A stretch of 45,058 bases of DNA. It comes from Paraburkholderia sp. LEh10 (GTDB lineage: Bacteria > Pseudomonadota > Gammaproteobacteria > Burkholderiales > Burkholderiaceae). The notes beneath the pieces are model-generated. The model ran no database searches. It was not told the DNA's origin and saw only the letters and a list, made by a program, of their open reading frames with translations. Positions 17,228 to 26,218 of the stretch are shown one piece after another (position 1 is the stretch's first letter; each line of letters starts with the position of its first letter). The DNA is taken from the NCBI RefSeq assembly GCF_017814945.1, contig NZ_JAGIPX010000064.1:1-45058 (forward strand), written 5' to 3'. The translations under genes and the position numbers were made by a program.

Positions 17228-18484
17228 TCAGCGCAGCGCGGCCATTGCGCTGTCGTTTCCTTGCGCAGAAGATTTGTCGAACCGCTGAATGAGAGCGCGA
17301 ATCTGCGGATAGATCTGTGTTCTCCAGCGGCTTCCCGAGAAGATGCCGTAATGGCCGCATTTCGCGACGGTCATCCGAAATCGGCGCGAAGACTCTATCG
17401 CTGTACAAAGATCATGCGCAGCGTGCGTCTGACCTTGTCCGCAGATATCGTCGTTCTCGCCCTCGACTGTGATCAGTACGGTGTCGCGAATCGCTTCGGG
17501 ACGCACTCGCTCGCCATCGACCATCCACGTTCCGCGCGCGAGCGCGAAGTCCTGAAACACGACGCGTACCGTCTCGAGATAGTACTCGGCTGCCATATCG
17601 AGTACTGCGTTGTATTCGTCGTAAAAGGTCCGGTGTTTGTTCGCCGCTTCCGTATCGCCCGCCGATACGTCGTGGAAGTATTCGACATGCGCTTTCAGAT
17701 GCCGATCGGGATTCATCGAGACGAACGCCGTATGCTGACGAAAGCCCGGATACACCTTGCGCCCGGCACCCGCGTGAGGGCGAGGAACGGTGTTGATTAA
17801 CGTGCGCGCGAACCAGTCGAGGGGTTTGCTGACGGCCAGATCGTTCACAACGGTCGGGCTCTGACGCGCGTCGACGGGGCCGCCCATCAGCGTGACACTC
17901 GCGGGTGTGCATCGGCGTTTCGCCGCCGACAACGCAATTGCACCAAGCGCAGGCACCGTAGACTGGCAGACAGCCACGACGTGGACCTCTGGACCGAGGA
18001 ATTCGATAAATTCCTGAACGTACGCGACGTAGTCGTCCAGATGGAAAGTGCCACGTGCGAGCGGCACATGACGCGCATCGAGCCAGTCTGTGATATGGAC
18101 GTCGAAGTCCGGCAACATCGTTTGGACTGTATCGCGCAGCAATGTCGCGTGATGGCCGGACAGCGGGGCGACGACGAGTACAACAGGATGTCTGCATTCA
18201 GTTGCCCGCTCGAAACGAACGAGACGGCAGAACGCCCTTTCCAGGACGATGCGTTCTCTTACCGCGATATGCTGGCCCGCTATTTCAGTGTGCGTGAGAC
18301 CGAATTGCGGCTTGTCATAGTGCTTGATCAAGCGAACCAGCAGGTCGCAGCCAGCCGCGAATTGACGGCATGGAGCTGCATGATGTATGCCGTCAATCTT
18401 TGCCAGCAGGTCGGCTGTTGCCTGCAACCAGGGCAGCACAGGTGCCCACATCGTGCTTTGCCATTCACGCCACGCGTACAACAT
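17228..18484 (-). CDS. phaZ: Intracellular polyhydroxyalkanoate (PHB) depolymerase
   Basis: A 418-residue cytoplasmic enzyme that cuts stored native PHB granules into 3-hydroxybutyrate oligomers. It has the PhaZ-type start MLYAWREWQSTMWAPV, an alpha/beta-hydrolase-like core with PVVLVVAPLSGHHATLLRDTV, and a nucleophile elbow VCQSTVPA in which Cys173 replaces the usual serine. That cysteine is a hallmark of the Cupriavidus/Burkholderia intracellular depolymerases. The Asp lies in ITVEGENDDICGQGQT and the His in KCGHYGIFSGSRW near the C-terminus, completing the triad. The start has GAGG upstream. The flanking genes are not PHB-related, so this is probably one of several paralogues in the genome. 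Confidence 0.92.
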   Translation of the reverse strand: MLYAWREWQSTMWAPVLPWLQATADLLAKIDGIHHAAPCRQFAAGCDLLVRLIKHYDKPQFGLTHTEIAGQHIAVRERIVLERAFCRLVRFERATECRHPVVLVVAPLSGHHATLLRDTVQTMLPDFDVHITDWLDARHVPLARGTFHLDDYVAYVQEFIEFLGPEVHVVAVCQSTVPALGAIALSAAKRRCTPASVTLMGGPVDARQSPTVVNDLAVSKPLDWFARTLINTVPRPHAGAGRKVYPGFRQHTAFVSMNPDRHLKAHVEYFHDVSAGDTEAANKHRTFYDEYNAVLDMAAEYYLETVRVVFQDFALARGTWMVDGERVRPEAIRDTVLITVEGENDDICGQGQTHAAHDLCTAIESSRRFRMTVAKCGHYGIFSGSRWRTQIYPQIRALIQRFDKSSAQGNDSAMAALR

Positions 18485-18859
18485 GTCAGTGCCTCGTTTA
18501 GCCTTAAGTTTCGGGCCGGCAATTGCGTGTTATCGCGAGGCTCGTAGAGTAGGCGCCAGGCATGAGTGCGAGGCCTCCGTGTCATGGTTGCGGAGCCTGC
18601 AGCGCCTGACCGACCGTGAACGCAGCTTACGCGATATGACCTGAGTGCCTCGCTCGGCATAGCCGGAAAATCGATATACGCATGACCTGTACTTTGTGTA
18701 AGGATTTCCCTATAGCGACACAGTGGGCGAGGGCAAGTTGTCGATCGAATGGACGCGCGTTCACGTTGGGGCGATGTTGATCGAGTCCGCCATTTCAATC
18801 GAAGAGAGCTGCACCAGAAAGCGGCCTTAGGAACTCGGCTGCAACAGTGGCACCTTGAG
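18485..18859. other. Intergenic region upstream of phaZ
   Basis: A 375-bp stretch between the TGS GTPase stop and the phaZ start, both leftward. No supported gene is visible; short frames on both strands lack motifs and ribosome sites. The part around 18650-18720 is AT-richer and is the likeliest phaZ promoter area. Confidence 0.4.
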
Positions 18860-19876
18860 CTAGGAATGCAGTTCCACGACATCTGTATCGGCCACCGGAT
18901 GATCGGCGCCTACCTGCTGGCCGCTGAACTGACCGCTCCCCCAAATGCGGGCGAACTTGAACGTGTGTGCGAGATCCGGATGCACCCGCAGAGCGACGTC
19001 CAGCACGGTGTCGCCGCGGCGCATCGTAAATGGCCGGCTCCCGTCGACGGGTTTCCCGGGGGCCTTCGTGTAGACGCGAACGATGCCCAGAGCACGGAAG
19101 AGGAACGGGCCGATCTCGGCCAATCCTCGTCCGCTGGTTGCCGAGGTTGCGAGTGCCGGAAAGCGTACGTCGAGCAGTTCTTCAAGCACGGCCGCGTCTT
19201 CCGGGTTGGCCAGGTCGGTCTTGTTGGCCAGCAGCAGCGTAGGGAGGTAAACGTTGAACGGGTCGGCCGGCGACAATAACGACGCCGTCGCCGCGGTGCT
19301 GTTGGCCTGACCCGGCCAGCACTCCGTCAGGAAAATCTTTGTCTCGGCGAGCCGCCGCAGAATCAGCGCCAACTGCTCTGTGCAGTCGGGCAGGCTCACA
19401 TCGATCACGAGCAGTGCGCCGTCGGTCGAGCGCAGTGTGCTGATGAGCCCTGGCTGCATGAATTCGATCGAGATAGGCGGCAGATCAAGCAGCTGAAAGG
19501 AAATGTCCTCGAACGGCAACATGCCGGGAATCGGCAGTCTGGTCGGGCAGGGCCCAAGCTTGCTGTTCGCTCCTGTCAGCCGTGCGTGCAGGCTGGACTT
19601 TCCCGCGCCAGGTGGGCCGACCAAACAGAGTTGGGCCGCGCCTTCAGGATGAACGGCATTTGACGGCCCTCTGTGCGCCGCCTTCCCGTGGCCCGCTGAC
19701 TCTTGAGTGAGTTCCCTGATCCGCGACTTGATATCGGCTTGCAGACGCTCCGTCCCCTTGTGCTTTGGGATGGCACGGAGCATCTCCTTCAGGCAATCGA
19801 GCTGCTCGCGCGGCTGGCGTGCCAGCCGGTAGGCCTGTTCGGCCCGCTTGTACTCGGGAGAAAGGTTTGCTGGCAT
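18860..19876 (-). CDS. TGS-domain GTPase (DRG/Obg-like)
   Basis: A 338-residue P-loop GTPase. A helical N-terminal part (about 1-75) is rich in charged residues. The G1 loop GPPGAGKS is at 87-94, the G3 position has DLPP (131-134) in place of the usual DxxG, and G4 is NKTD (218-221). A C-terminal TGS domain (about 266-336) starts VRVYTKAPGKPVDGSRPFTM and is often found on ribosome- or RNA-linked GTPases. The changed G3 glycine suggests slow or partner-dependent hydrolysis (inference). It lies 134 bp downstream of an EF-P paralogue on the same strand, so a translation-related role is reasonable. Confidence 0.85.
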   Translation of the reverse strand: MPANLSPEYKRAEQAYRLARQPREQLDCLKEMLRAIPKHKGTERLQADIKSRIRELTQESAGHGKAAHRGPSNAVHPEGAAQLCLVGPPGAGKSSLHARLTGANSKLGPCPTRLPIPGMLPFEDISFQLLDLPPISIEFMQPGLISTLRSTDGALLVIDVSLPDCTEQLALILRRLAETKIFLTECWPGQANSTAATASLLSPADPFNVYLPTLLLANKTDLANPEDAAVLEELLDVRFPALATSATSGRGLAEIGPFLFRALGIVRVYTKAPGKPVDGSRPFTMRRGDTVLDVALRVHPDLAHTFKFARIWGSGQFSGQQVGADHPVADTDVVELHS

Positions 19877-20010
19877 AGGTCGTCAGTGCAGAAGACCATT
19901 CTGCCGCTGCGGTACTCCGCTTGAGCCACGCGCGTATCTGGCCGGGCTGGCAAGGCCTTGGCGGTTAGCGACCCGCAGCACATGCGTGTCGAGCGCGAGA
20001 AACGCTGAAA

Positions 20011-20589
20011 TCATGGCTTTCGCGTCCCTCGCCTCACCCTCTCCAGGTATTTTCCAGAGCCGACATCGATTCGCACCGTGTCCCCTTCCTTGATGAACTG
20101 AGGAACGAGAACTTCCATGCCGTTATCGAGCGTCGCGGTCTTGAAGGTGGAGGTTTCATGCTCGTGCAGCCCCGGCGGCGTGGACACGACGCTTAACTCG
20201 ACCGCAGCGGGAAATGCGATGGTGACGGGCTCGCCCTCATAAAGCTGCACCGGGATTCGCATGTTGGGCTGAAGAAATTTTTCGTATGCGCCAATGGTTT
20301 CCGAGGGCAAACCAATCTGTTCGAAGGTGTCCGGATTCATAAAGTAGAAGGCGACACCATCGGCGTACAGATACACCATCTCCTTGTAATCGAGCGCGAC
20401 CTCTTCGAGCTTGTCGCCCGGGTGCAGCCGCAACTCCTTGATGTGGCCGGTCTTCAGGTTCTTGACCCTGACAAAGACTGCGCTACCCTGCTGGCCGCCG
20501 CCGGCGTGGTACCCGGCGCTGGTGACGCTATGAAATTCGCCTTCAAGCATGACGACCATGCCCGGCTTCAGTCCGGAAGCTTCGACCAT
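20011..20589 (-). CDS. Elongation factor P family paralogue with an atypical loop
   Basis: A 192-residue EF-P/eIF5A-fold protein: a KOW-like N-terminal domain (about 1-65), a central OB domain, and the EF-P C-terminal domain ending RIDVGSGKYLERVRRG. EF-P relieves stalling at proline runs and normally carries a modified Lys or Arg at the tip of the first-domain loop. Here that loop reads GYHAGGGQQGSAVF; by alignment to the family PGKGQAF motif the modified residue is Gln. It therefore looks like a specialised paralogue, not the housekeeping factor. The start is the ATG after GGAGGC; the frame is open 22 codons further but without family sequence. A TGS GTPase follows downstream. Confidence 0.85.
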   Translation of the reverse strand: MVEASGLKPGMVVMLEGEFHSVTSAGYHAGGGQQGSAVFVRVKNLKTGHIKELRLHPGDKLEEVALDYKEMVYLYADGVAFYFMNPDTFEQIGLPSETIGAYEKFLQPNMRIPVQLYEGEPVTIAFPAAVELSVVSTPPGLHEHETSTFKTATLDNGMEVLVPQFIKEGDTVRIDVGSGKYLERVRRGTRKP

Positions 20590-21101
20590 TTGCTTGCCTC
20601 CGCCTGACCGGCAAGATGACGCGTTCAGCCTAGCACTGCAGCGGACCGCCAGCAACCGACGGGCAAATCATTCCGAAGACGAAGACGAGGGTCAAGAGGT
20701 GGCCACCGGTCTCCATTCCGATCGCTCAGAGAGCTTACTTCGTTACGCTTGCCAATGAGCGTCTGTTGGACGGCGTAGTTCGGCTGGTCACGCCCGGCGG
20801 TGCAAGGCGTTGTGGAAGGCACACCTCCTTCGTGAACCGGTGTGCGGTTCGTATGCAGGGTTTGGCGTGTTCCTGCCCCAAAGGATCAACCAAAGCACGA
20901 CGCTGGCCTTAGGGACACATCGATGCAGCGGGGAGAATATGGCCTACACTAGAAAAGCGTCGTTCGCGTGCCCGGGGCCGCTTTGACGCAATGCAACGTC
21001 GCTGGCAGCCAGTGAAGCGCGAATGACGATGGCACGGGCAACACACTGTTATCTGCTGCCTGAAATTCATTTGGAACTGATGTTCAAGAAAGGGGGGCAT
21101 C
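20590..21101. other. Intergenic region between divergent genes
   Basis: A 512-bp divergent region upstream of both the EF-P paralogue (left) and the small helical protein (right). No coding potential is convincing. TACACT at about 20945 could be a -10 box for the rightward gene, giving a leader of about 150 nt; no good -35 is seen. The segment 20760-20890 is GC-rich with short complementary stretches but fits no RNA family I recognise. Confidence 0.35.
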
Positions 21102-21428
21102 ATGTTGCAAGCTAGTGAGATCCAAAAGCGCTTTACTCATCTGCAGCAAACCATCGGCGATGCATCACGGACATGCCATGCCGACAAGACGATCCCAGCA
21201 GACTTGATGAACTGGGTGGACGAACTTGATAAGGAATGCAAATCGGCAAAGAAGATCATGTCATCCAACGATGAGGATCGGATGCGGCAGTGTGTCGACG
21301 ATCTCGAACGGATTGGCGATCGTGCAGAGCGCGCTTGCCAACAAGCCGGTAGTCTCGACGCCAAGATCAAGGACGCAGTCAGTTCGATGCATTCGGAACT
21401 TGCGGACCTGAAGCGTCAACTCCACTGA
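21102..21428 (+). CDS. Small helical hypothetical protein
   Basis: A 108-residue soluble protein with no signal peptide. It is strongly alpha-helical and charged, with heptad-like stretches (WVDELDKECKSAKKI, CVDDLERIGDRAERACQQAG, SSMHSELADLKRQL) that suggest a helical bundle or coiled coil. Four cysteines are spread along it. A very good ribosome site (AAAGGGGGG) precedes the ATG and a terminator-like hairpin follows, so it is a real single-gene unit. I do not recognise the family. Confidence 0.75.
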   Translation: MLQASEIQKRFTHLQQTIGDASRTCHADKTIPADLMNWVDELDKECKSAKKIMSSNDEDRMRQCVDDLERIGDRAERACQQAGSLDAKIKDAVSSMHSELADLKRQLH

Positions 21429-21439
21429 CCTGACCGACA

Positions 21440-21462
21440 GCCCCGGTCCAACCCGCCGGGGC
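21440..21462 (+). terminator. Terminator-like hairpin after the small helical protein
   Basis: A perfect seven-base stem (GCCCCGG / CCGGGGC) with a nine-base loop begins 12 bases after the stop codon and is followed by AATTTAC. The T-tract is short, so termination may be partial. Confidence 0.55.
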
Positions 21463-21652
21463 AATTTACACTTCAGCGGTACCACGACGCGCAGCAACGC
21501 TTCCGCTCGCCGCGCGGCCATCTGATTTCTCGAACTGGCGGCGCTTATCATCCGCAGTTGCGGACACGCCGCCACCGGGACCCTGCAAATAACGCCGTGG
21601 AACGAATTCATTGCGTCGCTGTAGCGGAGATCGATCATTCGGGTTTGAGGCG

Positions 21653-22450
21653 ATGACATTCACCAGGGCGATGCTGCATTTCGCCGGCGCGTGCCTGATC
21701 GTATTCGCGGGAGCGGACATCTTGCAGGATCGTTTTCTCTACTTCCCCGAGAAAGCCGCAATCGAGGACCTCGTTTCCGGCGGGCTTCGCGCCTGGCCGA
21801 CGCCCGAGGCGTTCCGGGGCCTCGTAGCCGATCCGGCCTCAGAGGCGCGCGGCACGGCCATCGTCTTTCACGGCAATGCAGGGCACGCCGGACACCGTTC
21901 GTTCTACGCCGGGGTGCTCACCCGGTTGGGCCTGCGGGTCATCCTCGCCGAATATCCAGGCTACGGGCCACGCGACGGCGCGACCGGCGAAGAGACGCTC
22001 CTGGCCGACGCCCAGCAGACCATCGCGCTTGCGCATCGCTTATACGGCGAGCCACTGGTGCTCATCGGTGAATCGCTCGGGGCCGGCGTAGCGGCCTCGG
22101 CTGGCTCGCGCGAACGCGACAAGGTCACAGGCTTGCTGCTCATCACGCCATGGGACCGGCTCGAGCACGTCGCCGCTCACCACTATCCGTGGCTGCCCGT
22201 GAAATGGCTGCTGCGCGATCGATATGACAGCGTGACCCACCTGGCGTCGTTCGACCGCCCGGTTCTCGTCGTGGTGGCGGAAAGCGACAGCATCGTTCCT
22301 GCGCGTTTCGGCAAGGCGCTCTATGACGCGCTGGCCGGTCCGAGACAACTGATGGTCGTCAAGGCGGCGGGACATAACGACTGGATCGGTCACGTCGACG
22401 AGGCCTGGTGGCAGGAGACGATCAGCTTCCTGCTCACGCAACCTCATTGA
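21653..22450 (+). CDS. Alpha/beta hydrolase (BEM46/FAM108-like), membrane-anchored
   Basis: A 265-residue hydrolase with an N-terminal hydrophobic segment (about 5-25), probably an inner-membrane anchor, followed by RFLYFPEKA. The oxyanion part is VFHGNAGHAG, the nucleophile is Ser141 in GESLGAG, the acid is Asp212 in AESDSIVP and the base is His241 in AAGHNDW. These match the small serine hydrolases annotated as BEM46/YqkD-like, with unknown natural substrates (esterase or peptidase). The start is the ATG preceded by TTGAGG; an in-frame ATG at 21611 has no site. Confidence 0.85.
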   Translation: MTFTRAMLHFAGACLIVFAGADILQDRFLYFPEKAAIEDLVSGGLRAWPTPEAFRGLVADPASEARGTAIVFHGNAGHAGHRSFYAGVLTRLGLRVILAEYPGYGPRDGATGEETLLADAQQTIALAHRLYGEPLVLIGESLGAGVAASAGSRERDKVTGLLLITPWDRLEHVAAHHYPWLPVKWLLRDRYDSVTHLASFDRPVLVVVAESDSIVPARFGKALYDALAGPRQLMVVKAAGHNDWIGHVDEAWWQETISFLLTQPH

Positions 22451-22548
22451 AAAATGAAACCCGGCACCGTCCCGCGCAATCGCAAACGCTGTAGGTCCTT
22501 TGATCTTTCGCCGCACATTGATGGGGGTCGCAAGGCGTTCACACGTCG

Positions 22549-23154
22549 CTACCTTGAGCGTTGTCCCGGATAGTGTTCCTCGCAAAGCGGGCAAACGGCT
22601 CCGTTTCGGCTCACCTCTCTTCCCCCGGAATTTTCCGCATCCTTGGCGTGGTTGTCCCGAGTCATAAACTTAACGCCAATTGTCTGCCTCGCAAGCAACA
22701 TACGTCTCATCACGGTGCTGATTGGCACGGCGAGTATGTCTGCCGCCTCCTGGTAGCTTAGTCCTTCGATGACCACAAGCAACATGACAGTTCGTTGCTC
22801 CTCTGGCAGTTGCTGTACCGCGCGTATTACCTGAGCGTTTTGTGTTGGCTCTTGTGAATCTGTCGTGTCAGGATCAGGCACTGTGATCGAAAAATCGTCG
22901 ACCAAATCGATGCGCTCGCAATAGTGTACAGATCTTGCACAGACGTCAGTGATCCACATGGACCGCAGAATCGAAAACATCCAGTTGAGTGGAGCGGAAT
23001 TCTGTTCCATTTGATCAGCGTGCTCGATCGCTTTCGCGCACGCCAACTGTACCAGGTCCTCGGCGTCATGCGCGTTGCCCGAAAGGCGCAGTGCAAAAGA
23101 CCACAATCGTGGCAGCATATCCGGGAGCATCCGCGCAAGGTCTGCGCCCGTCAT
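22549..23154 (-). CDS. ECF-type RNA polymerase sigma factor (copy 1)
   Basis: A 201-residue sigma factor. Region 2 includes LWSFALRLSGNAHDAEDLVQLACAKA and NWMFSILRSMWITD; region 4 includes LPEEQRTVMLLVVIEGLSYQEAADIL with the recognition helix ISTVMRRMLLARQ. The C-terminus has an extra tail with a Cys-Pro-Leu-Cys motif, which could bind a metal or act as a redox switch (inference). The chosen ATG follows GGTGGACC and matches the start of the second copy at 31508; a GTG three codons earlier is possible. No anti-sigma gene is adjacent on either side. Confidence 0.85.
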   Translation of the reverse strand: MTGADLARMLPDMLPRLWSFALRLSGNAHDAEDLVQLACAKAIEHADQMEQNSAPLNWMFSILRSMWITDVCARSVHYCERIDLVDDFSITVPDPDTTDSQEPTQNAQVIRAVQQLPEEQRTVMLLVVIEGLSYQEAADILAVPISTVMRRMLLARQTIGVKFMTRDNHAKDAENSGGREVSRNGAVCPLCEEHYPGQRSR

Positions 23155-23511
23155 TTGGTCCACCCAAATTGTGATTGAAGCAGTGTTCCGGCTCGTGCAG
23201 CGCTGTCGACGGAGAGGCGTGTGGCCGGGCCGCCCGAGGCTAACGTCGGGTCGCGGTTCGCGAGCGCGGGTGATTCTCTTGCGCTGTCTCCCGCACGCTT
23301 CTCCCTTTTAGGTCGCAGATGCCCAGATGCTTGCTCCAAGGTCCGGTGTCGAGTCAATTCCGCGTAGACGACAGAGCGTGCGGTAATCGGAGGCTCGTCG
23401 TTCCTGGCCGCCGTCAAGTTTAAGTGCCAGCGAACGGGGCCGGCTTCGAGACGCCCGTGCGAACCTAGGGTGTCGCGCTGTCCCGCGAACAATTCAAAGA
23501 TCTCAGGGTGA
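23155..23511. other. Intergenic region between sigma factor copy 1 and the GMC gene
   Basis: A 357-bp stretch. A leftward open frame continues across it (up to 23576), but it has no start site, no family motif and overlaps the GMC gene end, so I do not call it. The promoter of the sigma factor should be near 23170-23250. Confidence 0.35.
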
Positions 23512-25080
23512 TCAAGCCGTGGGTTTTCCAAGCACCAGATCAGCAGCTTTCTCCGCGATGGCGATGACGGCTGCATTGGTGTTACCCCTAACGACTGACG
23601 GCATCACCGAGGCATCCACTACTCGCAACCCTTCAGTGCCGAGAACCTGGAGAGTCGTGTCAACAACCCGACCGATCGCGCACGAACTTGTCGGGTGAAA
23701 ACACGAGCCGGTATGTTGAGCGATGAACTCCGCGATGTCGTCGTACGCGTCGGACATGGGAACGGAGAACGGCGCGCGGCGCAGTCCGGCGAGATTGTTT
23801 TGTCCCAGCAATTCCACCGCCCGACGCACACCGCCAATCATCGATGTGCGATCTTCCTCCGTTGACAGATAGTTGTGGTGAATGCGCGGCTTGGCGTCGG
23901 GGCGCGCCGATCGCAACGACACCTTCCCACGACTCGTTGGTTTCAGTGCGGTTACCGTCGCAGCATAGGCGTGATCGAAAGGCGCCGAGAGTCCTTCGTC
24001 GTGGAACATCGCCGCGCCCAGTATGAGTTGGCAGTCGGGTACGCGCGTGTCACCAGAGGTCGAGAGGAATACGCCTCCTTCTCCGATATTTGAAGTCAGT
24101 GGCCCACGACCTTGCTGATAGATTGCCGCGTCTTCAGGCGAACCGGCACCGAACAGCGATCGCTCGTCGGTTAGGTAGCAGATCGGAAGCAGCAGGTGAT
24201 CCTGCAGGTTGCTGCCGACCGGAAGATCGACAATCGCGGAAATGCCCAGCGAACCTAGTTCTTCGGCTGGCCCGATGCCCGACAACATCAGAATTTGCGG
24301 TGAAGCGTAAGCACCTGCCGCGAGGATGACTTCCGTTTCCGCGGTCAGCGTTCTGTACTCGTCGTATCGCTGAAAGGAAACGCCCGTCGCGCGGACACCG
24401 TGAAACTGTACCTTGTGTACGAGGCTATCTGTGAAGATGTGGAGATTCTTTCGATCTTTTATGGGGTGGAGATAGGCCGATGCGGTACTGCATCGAATGC
24501 CGTTGCGCTGGGTCAGTTGATAGCGGCCCACTCCCAGTTGCGAAGCGCCGTTAAAATCGTCATTGGGGCGATGGCCTGCGCGTATGCCCGCTTCAATCAG
24601 GTGGTCTACGATAGGATGCAGGGAGCGCCCATCCTGCACGGCGAGAGGTCCGGCATCGCCGTGATAGGGAGACCGGCCTCGTTCATTGTTCTCGGATCGG
24701 ATAAAGTACGGCAGCATCTCGCGGTACGACCATCCTGGCGCGCCTTCGTGCTGCGCCCAGTCATCGAAATCAACGGGGTTGCCGCGGATATAAATCATGA
24801 CGTTAATTGACGAACTTCCGCCCAAGGTCTTGCCACGGGGCAGGTAGATCCTTCTGCCAGCCAAGCCTTGTTCGGGTTCTGTCGAGAAGTCCCAGTCATA
24901 TTGGGTTTTGAACAGAGAGGGGAAGGCGACGGGCATGCTGATTTCGGGAGCGTCGTCTTGTCCGCCGGCCTCGATCAGGGCGACCTGGATATCCGGATTC
25001 TCACTGAGTCGGGCCGCGAGGACGCATCCGGCGGAACCGGCGCCGACGATGATATAGTCAAAGTACTGACGTGTATTCAT
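23512..25080 (-). CDS. GMC family FAD-dependent oxidoreductase (choline/alcohol dehydrogenase-like)
   Basis: A 522-residue flavoprotein. The FAD-binding VGAGSAGCVLAARLSE is near residue 12, GMC signature 1 is GKTLGGSSSINVMIYIRG (83-100) and signature 2 is GAYASPQILMLSGIG (256-270). Catalytic His462 is in CFHPTSSCAIG and Asn502 in GNTNAAVIAIAEKAADL. It oxidises a primary alcohol and passes electrons to oxygen or a quinone; the substrate is not determined by sequence. The start is the ATG after GATGGAAACC. It is divergent from an IclR regulator with a palindromic site between them, so it is probably under that regulator. Confidence 0.9.
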   Translation of the reverse strand: MNTRQYFDYIIVGAGSAGCVLAARLSENPDIQVALIEAGGQDDAPEISMPVAFPSLFKTQYDWDFSTEPEQGLAGRRIYLPRGKTLGGSSSINVMIYIRGNPVDFDDWAQHEGAPGWSYREMLPYFIRSENNERGRSPYHGDAGPLAVQDGRSLHPIVDHLIEAGIRAGHRPNDDFNGASQLGVGRYQLTQRNGIRCSTASAYLHPIKDRKNLHIFTDSLVHKVQFHGVRATGVSFQRYDEYRTLTAETEVILAAGAYASPQILMLSGIGPAEELGSLGISAIVDLPVGSNLQDHLLLPICYLTDERSLFGAGSPEDAAIYQQGRGPLTSNIGEGGVFLSTSGDTRVPDCQLILGAAMFHDEGLSAPFDHAYAATVTALKPTSRGKVSLRSARPDAKPRIHHNYLSTEEDRTSMIGGVRRAVELLGQNNLAGLRRAPFSVPMSDAYDDIAEFIAQHTGSCFHPTSSCAIGRVVDTTLQVLGTEGLRVVDASVMPSVVRGNTNAAVIAIAEKAADLVLGKPTA

Positions 25081-25228
25081 GGTTTCCATCGAAACAGGAT
25101 TGTTGGCACTACGTTGACCACAACGACTACGTCGATAGTGCCCGATATCGCAACGCGAGACGTTCGAGCCGTCGGGGACTTCATCTGCGATGATTGTGCG
25201 CAAGCGGTTCGGCTTTCGATACCCTTGT

Positions 25229-25245
25229 ATTCCACTCCATGGAAT
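25229..25245. promoter_or_regulatory. Candidate IclR operator, ATTCC-N7-GGAAT (second copy)
   Basis: ATTCC, seven bases (ACTCCAT), GGAAT: the same arms and spacing as the site at 3642-3658 before the first IclR gene. It lies in the GMC/IclR divergent region, about 70 bp before the IclR start I chose. Its position overlaps an alternative upstream ATG at 25239, which argues against that start. Confidence 0.5.
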
Positions 25246-25313
25246 TGATGGACGAGCGATGCCTCCGCGACGTCGCCGCTCGACCTTGTTCCACATCCGC
25301 GCGGGGCGCACTG

Positions 25314-26105
25314 ATGCCGACTCGTCCTATCGAAACACGACTTTCACCATTGAACCGATCGGTCCAGCGCGCCCTATTGATTTTTCGCGCTTTTCGACCG
25401 GGTATCGGGCGCCTCGGAAACGCGGAGCTTGCCGAGCGAACGGGTCTCGCACGCTCGACCGTCAGCCGCCTGACGCAGACGCTGGTCGAGAGCGGCTTTC
25501 TCTACTACGACATGGAGAGCGCCAGCTACCGCCTGGCGGCAGTCGTGCTCAGTCTTGCGCACGCTTTTCGCCTCGACTCCGATGTGCTCGACCACGCTTT
25601 GCCAATAATGCGAAAGATGGCGGAAGACCATTGCATCAATGTCGGACTCGCCGTCGCGGACCGGACAGACATGGTGTATCTGGAGTCTGTGCGCCGGAAC
25701 AGGCGTGAGCTTTCCCGGCATGTCGCAAGCGGTTCTCGTGTGCCCATTGAACTCACATCGCTCGGCAGGGCTTATCTCTTTACGCTGTCCGCGACAGATC
25801 GAGCCGCGCTGGAAATCTCGATGCAAGAGCGGCACCCGGACGATTGGACAAAAATTCTTGCCGAAATCAATCGGTCTCTTGCAGAGATTGATCGAGAGGG
25901 CTATTGCTCAGTGTCCTGGCAGATGGGAATCACGTCAATTGCGTCACCTCTTGGCCTGAAGCATTTGCCGCCGTACGTCTTCAACATCAGCTACGCGACT
26001 GACGAATACTCCCAGCGCGAGGTCCGATCTTCGCTCAAGCCGCTGCTTCTCGATCTCGTCGGCAGCGCGCGAGAAGCTTTTGCCTTCGTCGACCCGTCTG
26101 CATAG
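25314..26105 (+). CDS. IclR family transcriptional regulator
   Basis: A 263-residue IclR protein: winged helix at about 10-70 (VQRALLIFRAFRPG, then helix-turn-helix LGNAELAERTGLARSTVSRLTQTLVESGF) and an effector-binding domain with RMAEDHCINVGLAVADRTDMVYLE and GITSIASPLG. It sits divergent from the GMC dehydrogenase and upstream of two gene remnants and a nitronate monooxygenase. The start at 25314 has GGGGCGC upstream and leaves the palindrome at 25229 free as an operator; ATGs at 25239 and further up are alternatives. It is distinct from the first IclR in the window. Confidence 0.87.
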   Translation: MPTRPIETRLSPLNRSVQRALLIFRAFRPGIGRLGNAELAERTGLARSTVSRLTQTLVESGFLYYDMESASYRLAAVVLSLAHAFRLDSDVLDHALPIMRKMAEDHCINVGLAVADRTDMVYLESVRRNRRELSRHVASGSRVPIELTSLGRAYLFTLSATDRAALEISMQERHPDDWTKILAEINRSLAEIDREGYCSVSWQMGITSIASPLGLKHLPPYVFNISYATDEYSQREVRSSLKPLLLDLVGSAREAFAFVDPSA

Positions 26106-26218
26106 CCGTCTGACTGCCTTCCTTTTCGGGTACTCGAGGTACACAAGCGTTACATTGTCGACCGGCTGGCGAGAAGATATACGTGGTTTATCTAAGAACT
26201 TCGTATAAGAAGACGCAC

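Noticed and set aside
18328..18882. Minus-strand frame running from the phaZ start region into the GTPase gene
   Set aside because: It overlaps the ends of two well-supported genes, is Ser/Arg-rich and shows no motif.
20760..20890. Possible structured RNA or mobile-element end
   Set aside because: Short complementary stretches only; it fits neither a group II intron domain V nor an insertion-sequence end that I know.
23151..23576. Minus-strand frame between sigma factor copy 1 and the GMC gene
   Set aside because: It overlaps both neighbours, has no start site and no family motif.
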